Source of the DNA: Thiomicrorhabdus arctica DSM 13458 | GTDB taxonomy: Bacteria; Pseudomonadota; Gammaproteobacteria; Thiomicrospirales; Thiomicrospiraceae | Direction of reading: 5' to 3' | Length of the DNA stretch: 64,000 bases | Assembly (NCBI RefSeq): GCF_000381085.1 | Contig: NZ_KB905899.1 | Span: forward strand, 1,364,001-1,428,000 | In this document: one piece after another, positions 8,975 to 18,183 of the stretch | Position numbering within the stretch: the stretch's first letter is position 1 | Layout of the letters: each line of letters starts with the position of its first letter | Made by a program: the position numbers and the translations under genes | Notes under the pieces: generated by a model | The model's database searches: none | The model's input: the letters and a program-made list of their open reading frames with translations, nothing else | What the model was told of the DNA's origin: nothing

Positions 8975-10150
8975 TTAATCCTCATTTCCTGAATGTTTTC
9001 TCTTTTGAGGCTCGGAGACCTTAGTAGGTCTGTTATTGGACTTTAAAGTTGGCAATAATTTGAGGTTAAGTTGTCTAAAATCGACCAGTGCCAATATCAA
9101 GAACAAGATTGGAACAGGCCATAAACCTATTGACATCGGCCAGTTCCCAGTCGTCAAACCGTCCCTGCCCACCATTAAAAGTTGGTTGTAGATAATGTAA
9201 AGAACCAGTGCAAAAAACACCTTAGCAAACCGCCCTTCTCTTGGGCCTGTGCGGCTCATTTTCAGACCGATCAAACCCAGTACCAATACACCAAAAGGCG
9301 TGACTAAACGCCATTGCAGTAACGCCTGGGACTCAAGAGCTTCTGAGGCCCATAACACATCCGTGCCCACTTCAAATTTAGCAGGCCTGGTCGGTTTGGA
9401 ACTGAGTTCTGGAATCAATACCTCAAAACGTTTAAAGGATTTAACTTCCACATCTCCAGGCGTGGTTGTTGCATGGTCATGCATTCCTATATAGCTGTAA
9501 CCGTCTTCCAAGACCAACATCAGTTTGCCATCGATCCATTCAAATCGGCCTATGGGCGCGACTAAAATCAAATCCTGCTCTGCATCTTTTGCTTTAGATT
9601 GACGTTGAATCCAAATATTAGAGAGTTCACCCGAATCTGAAATCGATTTAGTATAAAACACGCCTGCTTCGTTCGGTAAAGTGTTAAAACGACCTGGCAC
9701 AAGTCCAGAAATTGGAGAAAGCGTTTGTGCCTCACCAATAATGAGGCGTTCCGTTTTATAACTCCAGGGAGTAACCACTAAAGAAATCCAAGCGGTCACC
9801 AATACCAGTGGAATCAAAAAAAATAACACTCTCTTTTGAAAATACTGTGGAGAAATTCCACAACTGCTCAGAACAACCATTTCTTGATCTTGATAGAGTC
9901 TACCTACCGATAGCATGACGCTTAATAGAGCGACTAAGGGCAAAATGACTTCTAGTGCTGGGGGAATTTTGAGCAACAAGACTTGCAGAACAATTGAAGA
10001 AGGGACTTTCCCTTCCACAGCCATCGCTAATAACTTGGTCGCCTCTGAACCAAAGGTAATAAGAAGCAACACAGTTAATACTGCGAAAAAAGTCTTTAGT
10101 AATTCTATATAAAGGTATTTGTCGAGAATTCGCAAAAAAGCGCTCCACAC
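8975..10150 (-). CDS. lptF: LPS export ABC transporter permease LptF
   Basis: Partner of LptG in the LPS-extracting ABC transporter. The N-terminal segment (Tyr-Leu-Tyr-Ile-Glu-Leu-Leu-Lys-Thr) and the coupling region Gln-Glu-Met-Val-Val-Leu-Ser-Ser-Cys-Gly-Ile-Ser match LptF. Six hydrophobic segments flank a periplasmic jellyroll domain. A hydrophilic C-terminal tail rich in Lys and Arg extends into the cytoplasm. In the periplasmic domain the linker Ser-Lys-Pro-Thr-Arg-Pro is encoded by a copy of the recurring AGGCCT-centred repeat, and the same six residues occur in UvrB. It is transcribed divergently from pepA, an arrangement common in gammaproteobacteria. Confidence 0.93.
   Translation of the reverse strand: MWSAFLRILDKYLYIELLKTFFAVLTVLLLITFGSEATKLLAMAVEGKVPSSIVLQVLLLKIPPALEVILPLVALLSVMLSVGRLYQDQEMVVLSSCGISPQYFQKRVLFFLIPLVLVTAWISLVVTPWSYKTERLIIGEAQTLSPISGLVPGRFNTLPNEAGVFYTKSISDSGELSNIWIQRQSKAKDAEQDLILVAPIGRFEWIDGKLMLVLEDGYSYIGMHDHATTTPGDVEVKSFKRFEVLIPELSSKPTRPAKFEVGTDVLWASEALESQALLQWRLVTPFGVLVLGLIGLKMSRTGPREGRFAKVFFALVLYIIYNQLLMVGRDGLTTGNWPMSIGLWPVPILFLILALVDFRQLNLKLLPTLKSNNRPTKVSEPQKRKHSGNED
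9380..9391. repeat. Near-copy of the ACCAGGCCTGGT palindrome (in lptF)
   Basis: AGCAGGCCTGGT, one mismatch. Bases 9382-9397 are identical over 16 positions to 16195-16210 in uvrB, and both encode Lys-Pro-Thr-Arg-Pro. Confidence 0.7.
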
Positions 10151-10268
10151 ACGTTAAAATAGTGAACATCATTTTTAATAAAGCCATTATACAAACAAAA
10201 AACGTAGAATGACTGTTTTAAACAAACCTGTTCACCAATCTGAATCCTCGATTTTAAGGGCTTAAACT

Positions 10269-11753
10269 ATGAAACATATTCAATTTGCATTCAATACCTC
10301 GTTCACCCACCTTGATACTTTAATTCTCCCTATTAATGATGAAGGCGAGATCATCTCGTTAGAGAACATTCTGCCACAGCAATCGACTTTGAATGCATTA
10401 AGCAAAAGCCTGTCGAAATCAGGCGATTTCAGCGGAAACGTGGGGACAACGCTGCTCCTCATTAAACCAGCGGGTATTGAATTTCAGAGAGTATTGTTAG
10501 TGGGTTTCGGTGCAAAAGACAAGCTGACCACCAAAGGTTACCTCACCTCAATCCAAGCCGCGGCTGATGCATTAGATCATTGTGGTGCAATTCATATTGT
10601 CAATGCCGCTATTTTTGCCAAGCCCGCTGCTGAAAGCATTAAGTGGGCAGTGACCCAAAATGCGCAAATATTTCAACGTAGCTTCTATGATTACAGTCAT
10701 GAAAGCCGTGGCAGCCATTCGTTAAAAGAGCCTAAAGTAGAAAGCATGGTTTTCCCTGCTGATGATTACACGGCCGCAGCACATCAAGGTCAAGCGACAG
10801 CACTAGGTATGGCCTTAACACAAGAATTAGCGAATATGCCGAGTAACTTTTGTACTCCAACCTATTTAGCAGAGACCGCCATTCAATTAGGTCAAGAATT
10901 TGATTTTGATATTAAGATTCTTGATCGCAAAGAGATGATTGAAATGGGCATGGGTTCTTTCATGTCCGTCGCGCAGGGTGGAGATACCCCTCCAAAAATG
11001 ATCTGTCTATCCTATAAGGGAGGAGAATCCTCACAAGCGCCTATCGCTCTGGTCGGTAAAGGCGTGACCTTTGATACAGGTGGAATCTCATTGAAGCCTG
11101 GGGCGGGAATGGATGAAATGAAATACGACATGGGTGGTGCAGCAACGGTCCTAGGCGTTTTTAAAGCGTTAGGTGAGATTAAACCAAATATCAATGTCGT
11201 CGGTGTCATTCCTGCCACTGAAAACATGCCTTCTGGTAATGCCATCAAGCCAGGTGATGTCGTCACGTCCCTTTCAGGTCAAACCATTGAAGTTCTCAAT
11301 ACCGATGCTGAAGGCCGTCTGATTCTGTGTGATGCTTTAACTTACACGCAACAAACGTATAAGCCTTCTAAAATCATTGACATGGCGACCTTAACGGGTG
11401 CTTGTATTATCGCTTTAGGTCATCATGTTTCTGCTATTATGGGCAACAACCAACCCCTTGTGGATGCTTTAAGAACAGCAGGTGAAACAACCTATGACCG
11501 TTTTTGGCAGCTACCACTTGGCGAAGAGTGGGATGAGCAATTGAAATCTAATTTTGCCGATATGGCTAATATCGGGGGGCGTGCGGGTGGATCCATTACT
11601 GCCGCACAGTTTTTAGCGCGTTTTGTGAAAGAAGTTGATTGGGCACATTTAGACATTGCGGGAACCGCTTGGATCAGTGGCGACAAAAAAGGTGCAACGG
11701 GTCGCCCTGTTCCAGCCCTAGTTGAATACTTGTTGACTGAAGCAAAGGCATAA
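10269..11753 (+). CDS. pepA: Leucyl aminopeptidase (cytosol aminopeptidase, M17)
   Basis: Hexameric two-metal aminopeptidase of family M17; PepA in some gammaproteobacteria is also a DNA-binding regulator and Xer accessory factor. The metal/catalytic signature Asn-Thr-Asp-Ala-Glu-Gly-Arg-Leu is present near residue 345, and the Lys in Gly-Lys-Gly-Val-Thr-Phe-Asp-Thr-Gly-Gly-Ile (about 260-270) provides the second half of the site. The length of 494 residues is usual. An AAGGG lies upstream of the ATG. It is followed after 6 bases by holC, the normal gammaproteobacterial pair. Confidence 0.95.
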   Translation: MKHIQFAFNTSFTHLDTLILPINDEGEIISLENILPQQSTLNALSKSLSKSGDFSGNVGTTLLLIKPAGIEFQRVLLVGFGAKDKLTTKGYLTSIQAAADALDHCGAIHIVNAAIFAKPAAESIKWAVTQNAQIFQRSFYDYSHESRGSHSLKEPKVESMVFPADDYTAAAHQGQATALGMALTQELANMPSNFCTPTYLAETAIQLGQEFDFDIKILDRKEMIEMGMGSFMSVAQGGDTPPKMICLSYKGGESSQAPIALVGKGVTFDTGGISLKPGAGMDEMKYDMGGAATVLGVFKALGEIKPNINVVGVIPATENMPSGNAIKPGDVVTSLSGQTIEVLNTDAEGRLILCDALTYTQQTYKPSKIIDMATLTGACIIALGHHVSAIMGNNQPLVDALRTAGETTYDRFWQLPLGEEWDEQLKSNFADMANIGGRAGGSITAAQFLARFVKEVDWAHLDIAGTAWISGDKKGATGRPVPALVEYLLTEAKA

Positions 11754-11759
11754 AAACGC

Positions 11760-12227
11760 ATGACAGTACCACAAACTGAACAGTCCACCTCATTACCAAG
11801 TGCATCAAAGGATGTGCTTTTCTATGTATTGAACAGTACTGATCCACAGTCTCGGGAAGTTTTTTTGAACAAATTGCTTAAAAAGATTTGGGCCGAAAAA
11901 CGCCGCTGTGATGTGCGTTTTGAATCAGAACAAGATGCCTTACGCTATGATTTAATGCTGTGGAATGCACAACCGCAAAGCTTTATCCCGCATGGTGTGA
12001 CTAAACAAATTCCTGCGCCTATTCAATTGTATGGCGAACGGATTCTAAAACCATCGCGCGATGTGCTGATTAATCTGCACCCTGAATTCCCAAGCGTGTT
12101 CGAGCAGTATCAAAGAACTATAGAAATCCTCGATCAATCCGACTATTTAATCCAAATGGGGCGCGAACGCTGGAAGGCCTACAAAGCGAAAGGTATTGAA
12201 GCAACGGTGCATAAAATCGGTTTTTAA
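11760..12227 (+). CDS. holC: DNA polymerase III subunit chi
   Basis: Chi subunit of the clamp-loader complex, which links the replicase to single-strand-binding protein. The core begins at about residue 18 (Asp-Val-Leu-Phe-Tyr-Val-Leu) and carries the chi pattern: a helix with Lys-Lys-Ile-Trp-Ala-Glu-Lys-Arg-Arg, then Leu-Trp-x-x-x-Pro-Gln-Ser-Phe-Ile-Pro-His-Gly. An N-terminal extension of about 17 residues is not found in E. coli chi. No internal ATG would remove it cleanly, and the chosen ATG sits 6 bases after pepA. The C-terminal half (Tyr-Leu-Ile-Gln-Met-Gly-Arg-Glu-Arg-Trp) is somewhat divergent. Confidence 0.88.
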   Translation: MTVPQTEQSTSLPSASKDVLFYVLNSTDPQSREVFLNKLLKKIWAEKRRCDVRFESEQDALRYDLMLWNAQPQSFIPHGVTKQIPAPIQLYGERILKPSRDVLINLHPEFPSVFEQYQRTIEILDQSDYLIQMGRERWKAYKAKGIEATVHKIGF

Positions 12228-12253
12228 GGGGGCTCGTTAATTGACCCTATTTC

Positions 12254-12293
12254 AACCATAAAAAAACGGCTTCTAAGCCGTTTTTTTATGGTT
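12254..12293. terminator. Bidirectional terminator between holC and wzz
   Basis: A 19-bp perfect inverted repeat around a 2-base centre, with core ACGGCTT/AAGCCGT flanked by A7 and T7. It can end the plus-strand pepA-holC transcript and the minus-strand wzz-like transcript. Confidence 0.9.
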
Positions 12294-12317
12294 TATTGAT
12301 TTTCAACTCTCTCAGAG

Positions 12318-12329
12318 ACCTGGCCTGGT
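12318..12329. repeat. Intergenic near-copy of the palindrome
   Basis: ACCTGGCCTGGT, one mismatch from ACCAGGCCTGGT, in the gap just before the wzz-like stop codon. Its right flank (GGTCATT) matches the copy in glgB. Confidence 0.5.
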
Positions 12330-12349
12330 CATTTTAAATCCTCAAGAAA

Positions 12350-13504
12350 CTAGGCTACAGGTAAACTAGCTTGATAATGCTTTTTAATTGCTCGACGAAT
12401 CAAAGCAATAAAAACACCCAACATGAGTCCCAAGACGCCAGCGACAGCTAAAATTATTGATTTTTTAGGTTTGATTTTATCACCATAAACCGCAGCTTGG
12501 TCAATGGTTACGACACCAAAATCAGTTTTTATAATTTTTAAACTTTGTAATTTTTGCAACAGTTCTTGTAAATTACGCAGCTCAGGAATAAAAGCATCAT
12601 CATTTTTTCTCAATTCTAGAACCGTTCTCTCGGCAACCAACAAATCAGAACCGAGCAAATAAAGCGCGGAATTATGGACAGTCTCTGTATTTACATTGTT
12701 AATATTAAGCGTAGGACCTGCAGAAACCGGTTTATTTAACCCCAATTTTTGAGTAATTATAATCGCTTCATCTAACTGAGCCATTCTGTCCAAACGTTTA
12801 TCGGAAGCGATTTGCCTAACGCTAGAGATACGGTCATTCAACAAACCGATACGACTTTGCTTTTTTGATAGTATCTGTTGATAGAATTGCTGAATGGTTT
12901 TCAGTTCCGCTATTTTCACCAAATCATTTAAGATATCCGCGACCTCTTGCTCGGTTAACGGTAAAGCTAAACTGACTGAAATCGCTTTAGATACAGACTT
13001 CCCTGTAGGCATTTTGATAGAAAAATCTTCGATAAATTGATTAAAAGCTTTTTTTTCAATTTTTATTTTCTCTGTTCCAAGCTGTTGATCAATGCCTGAA
13101 TAATAAGTATTTACTAAAGCGTATTTATTGAAAATAAGTTTTAGTGTCTGTCGAGACCCTAAATTTGTTAGGAATTGAGTGAATACAGTATGTGGAGTAT
13201 TCACAGCATCACCAGTCGTAGCAGTAACACCAGCTACAGTCGCCGTCGCCGTCGCCGTCGAGCCCAACACAATTGCCAACTCATTCATTGGCAAAACCTT
13301 TTCCGCAGCAGGTGGCAGTAAATAAGACTCTGACTGATAAACTGGCGTTACATTAAAGGCATATATTGCAGCAAGCAAAACGGTGATGACAAAACTAACT
13401 AAAATGGTCAGTTTTTCAGCCACTAAACCATCCCATAATTCAAATAAGTCAATCTCATCATTATTTATATTGTCTACAGGTTGCGCTTTTAATCTTGAAT
13501 CCAT
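12350..13504 (-). CDS. wzz: Wzz-type polysaccharide chain-length determinant
   Basis: Inner-membrane polysaccharide co-polymerase that sets the chain length of Wzy-made polymers. The architecture is diagnostic: an N-terminal cytoplasmic segment with Asp-Glu-Ile-Asp-Leu-Phe-Glu-Leu-Trp, a first membrane helix (about 33-53), a long periplasmic region with predicted coiled coil (about 200-320), and a second membrane helix (about 345-368) preceded by a Pro-rich Lys-Pro-Lys-Lys. Its genomic partners (wcaJ, wzx, wzy) lie 8-18 kb away. An Ala-Thr repeat at about residues 83-90 is encoded by a hexanucleotide repeat. Single gene, convergent with holC. Confidence 0.85.
   Translation of the reverse strand: MDSRLKAQPVDNINNDEIDLFELWDGLVAEKLTILVSFVITVLLAAIYAFNVTPVYQSESYLLPPAAEKVLPMNELAIVLGSTATATATVAGVTATTGDAVNTPHTVFTQFLTNLGSRQTLKLIFNKYALVNTYYSGIDQQLGTEKIKIEKKAFNQFIEDFSIKMPTGKSVSKAISVSLALPLTEQEVADILNDLVKIAELKTIQQFYQQILSKKQSRIGLLNDRISSVRQIASDKRLDRMAQLDEAIIITQKLGLNKPVSAGPTLNINNVNTETVHNSALYLLGSDLLVAERTVLELRKNDDAFIPELRNLQELLQKLQSLKIIKTDFGVVTIDQAAVYGDKIKPKKSIILAVAGVLGLMLGVFIALIRRAIKKHYQASLPVA
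13239..13260. repeat. In-frame hexanucleotide microsatellite in wzz
   Basis: Three and two-thirds tandem copies of GTCGCC, encoding alternating Thr-Ala on the minus strand. The unit is a multiple of three, so slippage changes length but not frame. Confidence 0.8.
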
Positions 13505-13669
13505 ATCAGTTTTTTACCTTTAGATAATAAGTGAAGCATTAATTTTATACTGCATTATACAGAGAGTTTATTGCTCATACGTAAACAATCTCAATCATAA
13601 AATGCTTTTTATTCATTCGATTGCCTATAATGCATAAAGTTGTTGTTAGCATTTACAAAGGACAGGTCT

Positions 13670-14707
13670 ATGGAAATTACTCAATTATTAGAATTCAGTG
13701 TTCAGCAAGGCGCATCTGATTTACACCTCTCTACCGGACAACCGCCAATCATTCGGAAAGACGGAGACGTTCAGAGAATTGATGCACCAAGTTTAGGTCC
13801 AGAGCAGTTACAGACGATGATTTATGACATCATGAATGATGAACAACGTCGTGGTTTTGAATCTGAGATGGAAGCAGACTTTTCATTTGAACTGCCTAAC
13901 ATTGCACGATTCAGAGCAAATATTTTCCAGCAAAATCGCGGCATTTCAGCCGTGTTCCGAACCATTCCAAGTAAAGTTCTGACCTTAGAAGAACTTGATG
14001 CACCTGAAATATTTAAAGCCATTTCCAGTTTCCCAAGAGGCTTAGTCTTAGTCACAGGGCCGACTGGGTCTGGTAAATCAACGACCCTAGCCGCCATGGT
14101 TGATTACGTCAACAAAGGCATTCCAGGCCACATTCTCACAGTAGAAGATCCTATCGAATTTGTACACGAGCCCATTCGTTGTTTAATTAACCAGCGTGAA
14201 GTCCATCGTGATACCAAAAGCTTTAGTAACGCATTACGTTCGGCATTACGCGAAGATCCTGATGTTATTTTAGTCGGTGAGTTACGTGATTTAGAAACCA
14301 TTCGTTTAGCATTAACAGCGGCAGAAACTGGACATCTCGTATTTGGCACCTTGCACACGAGCTCGGCGGCCAAAACCATTGACCGTATTATTGATGTTTT
14401 TCCAGCGGAAGAAAAAGAGATGGTGCGTTCGATGCTTTCGGAATCGTTACAGGCAGTTATATCTCAAGCGCTTTTGAAAAAAACCACCGGTGGGCGAATT
14501 GCTGTCCATGAAATCATGCTAGCCAATACAGCCATTCGAAACCTTATCCGTGAAGCTAAAATCCCCCAAATGTACTCAGTGATTCAAACATCTACACAAG
14601 CCGGTATGCAAACACTCGATCAAAATCTTAAGGAACTGGTTAATAAAGGCTTGATAAGTTTAGAAGATGCGCGTACCAAAGCCGCAAATAAAGCCAACTT
14701 TAGTTAA
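13670..14707 (+). CDS. pilT: Type IV pilus retraction ATPase PilT
   Basis: Hexameric cytoplasmic ATPase that depolymerises type IV pili for twitching and DNA uptake. Walker A Gly-Pro-Thr-Gly-Ser-Gly-Lys-Ser-Thr (130-138), the Asp box with Ile-Leu-Val-Gly-Glu-Leu-Arg-Asp (about 204), and the His box Ala-Glu-Thr-Gly-His-Leu-Val-Phe (about 225) are all intact, as is the PilT-type ending Ala-Gly-Met-Gln-Thr-Leu-Asp-Gln-Asn-Leu. The ATG at 13670 follows a GGACAGG ribosome-binding site and gives the standard 345 residues. An upstream in-frame TTG at 13640 is not needed. It pairs with pilU 27 bases downstream. Confidence 0.96.
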   Translation: MEITQLLEFSVQQGASDLHLSTGQPPIIRKDGDVQRIDAPSLGPEQLQTMIYDIMNDEQRRGFESEMEADFSFELPNIARFRANIFQQNRGISAVFRTIPSKVLTLEELDAPEIFKAISSFPRGLVLVTGPTGSGKSTTLAAMVDYVNKGIPGHILTVEDPIEFVHEPIRCLINQREVHRDTKSFSNALRSALREDPDVILVGELRDLETIRLALTAAETGHLVFGTLHTSSAAKTIDRIIDVFPAEEKEMVRSMLSESLQAVISQALLKKTTGGRIAVHEIMLANTAIRNLIREAKIPQMYSVIQTSTQAGMQTLDQNLKELVNKGLISLEDARTKAANKANFS

Positions 14708-14734
14708 TTTGCGCACATTGAATGGAGCCATAGA

Positions 14735-15880
14735 ATGACAACCGATAACATTTCTGAATTGCATAAACTTTTAATTTATTTTTCACAACAAGGTGGTTCC
14801 GACCTTTTCATTACCGCTGAACGTCCTGCGACCATGAAAAAGGATCGTCGACTGATCAACATTACGGAAGATAAATTGACTCCAGAAGTTGTCACCAAAC
14901 TTTGTGTTGAAATGATGAATCACGACCAACTGGCCACTTTTCAGAATACCCAGGAAAGTAACTTTGCATACCATATAGAGGGTATCGCGCGTTATCGTGT
15001 CAATGTATTTGTCCAGCGTGGCACCGCCGGCATGGTCATTCGTTCCGTGCATACAGAAATACCTGATTTTAACTCTCTTAACTTACCCGAAATTTTAAGA
15101 GAGTCTATTATGGAACAAAATGGCTTAATTCTGATCGTTGGCGGCACGGGATCGGGCAAGTCGACCACACTTGCCAGCTTAGTCGACTTACGAAACAAAG
15201 AACAAGAAGGTCACATCATTACCATTGAAGACCCAATTGAGTTTGTTCATGCCCATAAAAAATCGATTGTCACACAACGGGAAGTGGGAGTTGATACGGA
15301 TTCTTATGCCAGTGCATTGAAAAATACTCTTCGACAAGCCCCTGACGTTATTCTTATTGGGGAAATTCGTGCTCAAGAAACGATGGAACATGCCATCGCT
15401 TTTGCTGAAACAGGTCACTTATGTCTATCGACATTGCATGCGAACAATACCAACCAAACCTTAGATCGAATTATCAACTTCTTTCCTGCTGACCAACGTG
15501 ACCATATTCTGATGGATTTATCCCTTAATTTGCGCGCAATTGTCTCGCAACGTCTCATTCCTAAAATTGGGGGTGGGCTGGTGGCGGCTATTGAGGTGTT
15601 AATCAATACACCACGTATGTCCGAGCTCATTTTTAAGGGAAAAGTATCAGAGATTAAACAACTCATGCAAGCTTCTCGAGTCGCTGGAATGCAAACCTTT
15701 GACACGGCTTTATTTGAACTTTATGAGAAGGGCTTTATCTGTTATGAAGATGCCTTACGGGGAGCGGACTCGATGAATGACCTGAGGCTTAATATAAAAT
15801 TAAACAGCAAACTCCCACTGCCACAGAGTATGGAGAATGGAGGCTCTCCTGAGGCTCCGCAATTTAATCTAAAATCTTAA
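14735..15880 (+). CDS. pilU: PilT-like ATPase PilU
   Basis: Accessory retraction ATPase that works with PilT. The N-terminal part resembles PilT (Gln-Gly-Gly-Ser-Asp-Leu-Phe-Ile-Thr). Walker A is Gly-Gly-Thr-Gly-Ser-Gly-Lys-Ser-Thr (136-144), followed by Ile-Leu-Ile-Gly-Glu-Ile-Arg and Ala-Glu-Thr-Gly-His-Leu-Cys-Leu-Ser-Thr-Leu-His. Position after pilT and the length of 381 residues, with a C-terminal extension beyond the ATPase core, mark it as PilU rather than a second PilT. Confidence 0.94.
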   Translation: MTTDNISELHKLLIYFSQQGGSDLFITAERPATMKKDRRLINITEDKLTPEVVTKLCVEMMNHDQLATFQNTQESNFAYHIEGIARYRVNVFVQRGTAGMVIRSVHTEIPDFNSLNLPEILRESIMEQNGLILIVGGTGSGKSTTLASLVDLRNKEQEGHIITIEDPIEFVHAHKKSIVTQREVGVDTDSYASALKNTLRQAPDVILIGEIRAQETMEHAIAFAETGHLCLSTLHANNTNQTLDRIINFFPADQRDHILMDLSLNLRAIVSQRLIPKIGGGLVAAIEVLINTPRMSELIFKGKVSEIKQLMQASRVAGMQTFDTALFELYEKGFICYEDALRGADSMNDLRLNIKLNSKLPLPQSMENGGSPEAPQFNLKS

Positions 15881-15902
15881 CAAGACGTTTATTAACGTTT
15901 CA

Positions 15903-15960
15903 TTCTGTCTATCAATGAACTCGATTGCATCCTTAATCCGAGTTCGTATTAAGAACAGAA
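15903..15960. terminator. Possible interrupted hairpin between pilU and uvrB
   Basis: Nested inverted repeats TTCTGT/ACAGAA (outer) and GAACTCG/CGAGTTC (inner) in the gap between two convergent genes. There is no long T run, so its termination role is only suggested by position. Confidence 0.4.
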
Positions 15961-15985
15961 ACGGTCTCTAAATGCCTGCTTTCAT

Positions 15986-18019
15986 CTAGCGCAAATCTCC
16001 AATGCCTACCATGTTTGCTTTTAATGACTTAACATCATCTCTCAATTGAGCGGCTTTTTCAAAATCCAACTCTTTTGCCGCTTTATACATCTCCTTTTCT
16101 AACTTTTTCAACTGACTCAATAGCTCTGCATGAGAAAGCGGTTTTTGATGCTTGACATATTCACCACTACTTTCGGCTACTTTTGGTAACTTACCAGGCC
16201 TGGTCGGTTTAGAAGCATAAGGAGAACCTTCTAAAATATCACTGACTTTCTTATTCAAACCTTGCGGAGTAATTCCTCTTTCCAAATTATATTCAATCTG
16301 CTTTTCACGGCGACGTTCGGTCTCATCAATCGCGGTTTTCATCGACTTAGTGATTTTATCGGCATACAGAATCGCCTTTCCTTCCACATTTCGGGCGGCA
16401 CGACCTATCGTTTGGATTAAAGCGCGTTCAGAACGTAAAAACCCCTCCTTATCGGCATCCAAAATAGCGACTAAAGCCACCTCTGGAATATCCAAACCTT
16501 CTCGCAACAAGTTAATGCCAATCAGCACATCAAACTCGCCAAGTCGCAAGTCTCGAATAATTTCTATGCGCTCTACCGTATCAATATCAGAATGCAGGTA
16601 TCGTACCCTTACACCATGATCTTCAAAATATTCAGTGAGATTCTCAGACATCCGTTTGGTTAAAGTCGTGACTAAAATACGCTGACCTGCTTCTGCTCGC
16701 CAGCGAATTTCGCCCAATAAATCATCCACCTGAGTTAAGGCGGAGCGCACTTCAATAATAGGATCTAATAATCCTGTCGGACGCACCACTTGCTCCACCA
16801 TCGTTGAGCAGTGCTCGGCTTCATACTTGCCGGGTGTCGCTGACACAAAAATAGCCTGCGGCATGGCACGTTCGAACTCTTCAAACATCATTGGTCTATT
16901 GTCCATTGCTGAGGGCAACCTAAAGCCGTAATTGACCAAATTTTCTTTACGAGAGCGATCGCCCTTATACATCCCTCCAATTTGCGGGATAGTAACGTGA
17001 CTTTCATCAATCACCAGCAGAGCATTTTTTGGAAAATAGTCCATTAAGGTCGGCGGTGCTTGCCCTGCTTCTCGTTTAGATAAATAACGCGAGTAGTTTT
17101 CAATTCCTTGGCAGTAACCTAACTCCACCATCATCTCTATATCGAGTCGAGTACGCTCCTCTAACCGTTGTGCCTCAACCAATTTAGTCATTGAACGCAA
17201 TTCAGCCAAACGTTCCACCAGCTCAACTTTGACGTGCTCGACCATCTCTAAAACGCGCTCTTTTGGCGTCACATAATGCGATTTAGGATAGACGGTTGCA
17301 CGGGTCGGACGCGACAAAACCTCCCCTGTGAGGGGATCAAACCAAGCGATGCTCTCGACTTCATCATCAAATAGTTCAATACGAACGGCATATTCATCCG
17401 CTTCTGCCGGAAAAATATCAATAACATCACCACGTACCCGAAAACTACCGCGCCACAGCTCTATGTCGTTACGTTTATATTGCATGGAAATCAATCTGGC
17501 TAGAATATCACGCTGTACAATCCTATCTCCCAAACGAATTTGTAGAATCATCTTCAGATACATTTCAGGGTCGCCTAAACCGTAAATAGCGGACACGGTG
17601 GCAATCAAAATAACATCCTCGCGTTCTAGCAGCGCTTTTGTCGCGGATAAACGTAGTTGTTCTATCTGTTCATTAACGGAGGAATCTTTTGAAATATAGG
17701 TGTCAGAAGCCGGAACATAAGCCTCTGGCTGATAATAGTCATAATAGGAGACAAAATATTCGACTGCATTATTAGGGAAAAAACTCCTCATTTCACCATA
17801 CAGTTGTGCCGCTAAGGTTTTATTGTGGGCAATAATAATCGTTGGCCGCTGCACCTGTTGAATGACATTTGCAATGGTAAACGTTTTACCCGACCCGGTC
17901 ACCCCAAGAAGGGTCTGATAGGCTTCTCCATCCTTCAATCCTTCAACCAATTGGGCAATCGCTGCTGGCTGATCTCCATTAGGAGAGTACGAAGAAACTA
18001 ATTCAAACGATTTAGACAC
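15986..18019 (-). CDS. uvrB: UvrABC excision nuclease subunit B
   Basis: Damage-verifying helicase-like subunit of nucleotide excision repair. Walker A Gly-Val-Thr-Gly-Ser-Gly-Lys-Thr (39-46), the beta-hairpin with [10 protein letters not shown] (about 92-101), a DEAD-type Asp-Glu-Ser-His near 340, helicase motif VI Gln-Thr-Ile-Gly-Arg-Ala-Ala-Arg, and a C-terminal UVR domain (last about 40 residues) are all present. The start codon is GTG, preceded by AAGGAATTAT. In the variable linker before the UVR domain a perfect copy of the palindrome encodes Thr-Arg-Pro-Gly. It is divergent from the aminotransferase gene; no LexA box of CTGT-N8-ACAG type was seen. Confidence 0.97.
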   Translation of the reverse strand: MSKSFELVSSYSPNGDQPAAIAQLVEGLKDGEAYQTLLGVTGSGKTFTIANVIQQVQRPTIIIAHNKTLAAQLYGEMRSFFPNNAVEYFVSYYDYYQPEAYVPASDTYISKDSSVNEQIEQLRLSATKALLEREDVILIATVSAIYGLGDPEMYLKMILQIRLGDRIVQRDILARLISMQYKRNDIELWRGSFRVRGDVIDIFPAEADEYAVRIELFDDEVESIAWFDPLTGEVLSRPTRATVYPKSHYVTPKERVLEMVEHVKVELVERLAELRSMTKLVEAQRLEERTRLDIEMMVELGYCQGIENYSRYLSKREAGQAPPTLMDYFPKNALLVIDESHVTIPQIGGMYKGDRSRKENLVNYGFRLPSAMDNRPMMFEEFERAMPQAIFVSATPGKYEAEHCSTMVEQVVRPTGLLDPIIEVRSALTQVDDLLGEIRWRAEAGQRILVTTLTKRMSENLTEYFEDHGVRVRYLHSDIDTVERIEIIRDLRLGEFDVLIGINLLREGLDIPEVALVAILDADKEGFLRSERALIQTIGRAARNVEGKAILYADKITKSMKTAIDETERRREKQIEYNLERGITPQGLNKKVSDILEGSPYASKPTRPGKLPKVAESSGEYVKHQKPLSHAELLSQLKKLEKEMYKAAKELDFEKAAQLRDDVKSLKANMVGIGDLR
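16193..16204. repeat. Palindrome ACCAGGCCTGGT, exact (in uvrB)
   Basis: Exact 12-bp copy, read as Thr-Arg-Pro-Gly in the UvrB linker between the helicase core and the UVR domain. Confidence 0.95.
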
Positions 18020-18183
18020 AATAATTCCTTTAAAAACCCAGGTAAAATCCAGTAGAATAGGGAGTATTAATAGTTAAATACTAATGCAAAGCTCACTTGA
18101 TTCTACTAAAACTTTTTCCTGGCTTTGATGCCAAACAAAAGACGTATTATACAAGTTCATTCATTCGCGGAGAAATTCAATCA

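Noticed and set aside
18063-18082. LexA/SOS box in the uvrB-aminotransferase gap
   Set aside because: Only a short AGTATT/AATACT inverted repeat is present; no CTGT-N8-ACAG pattern was found.
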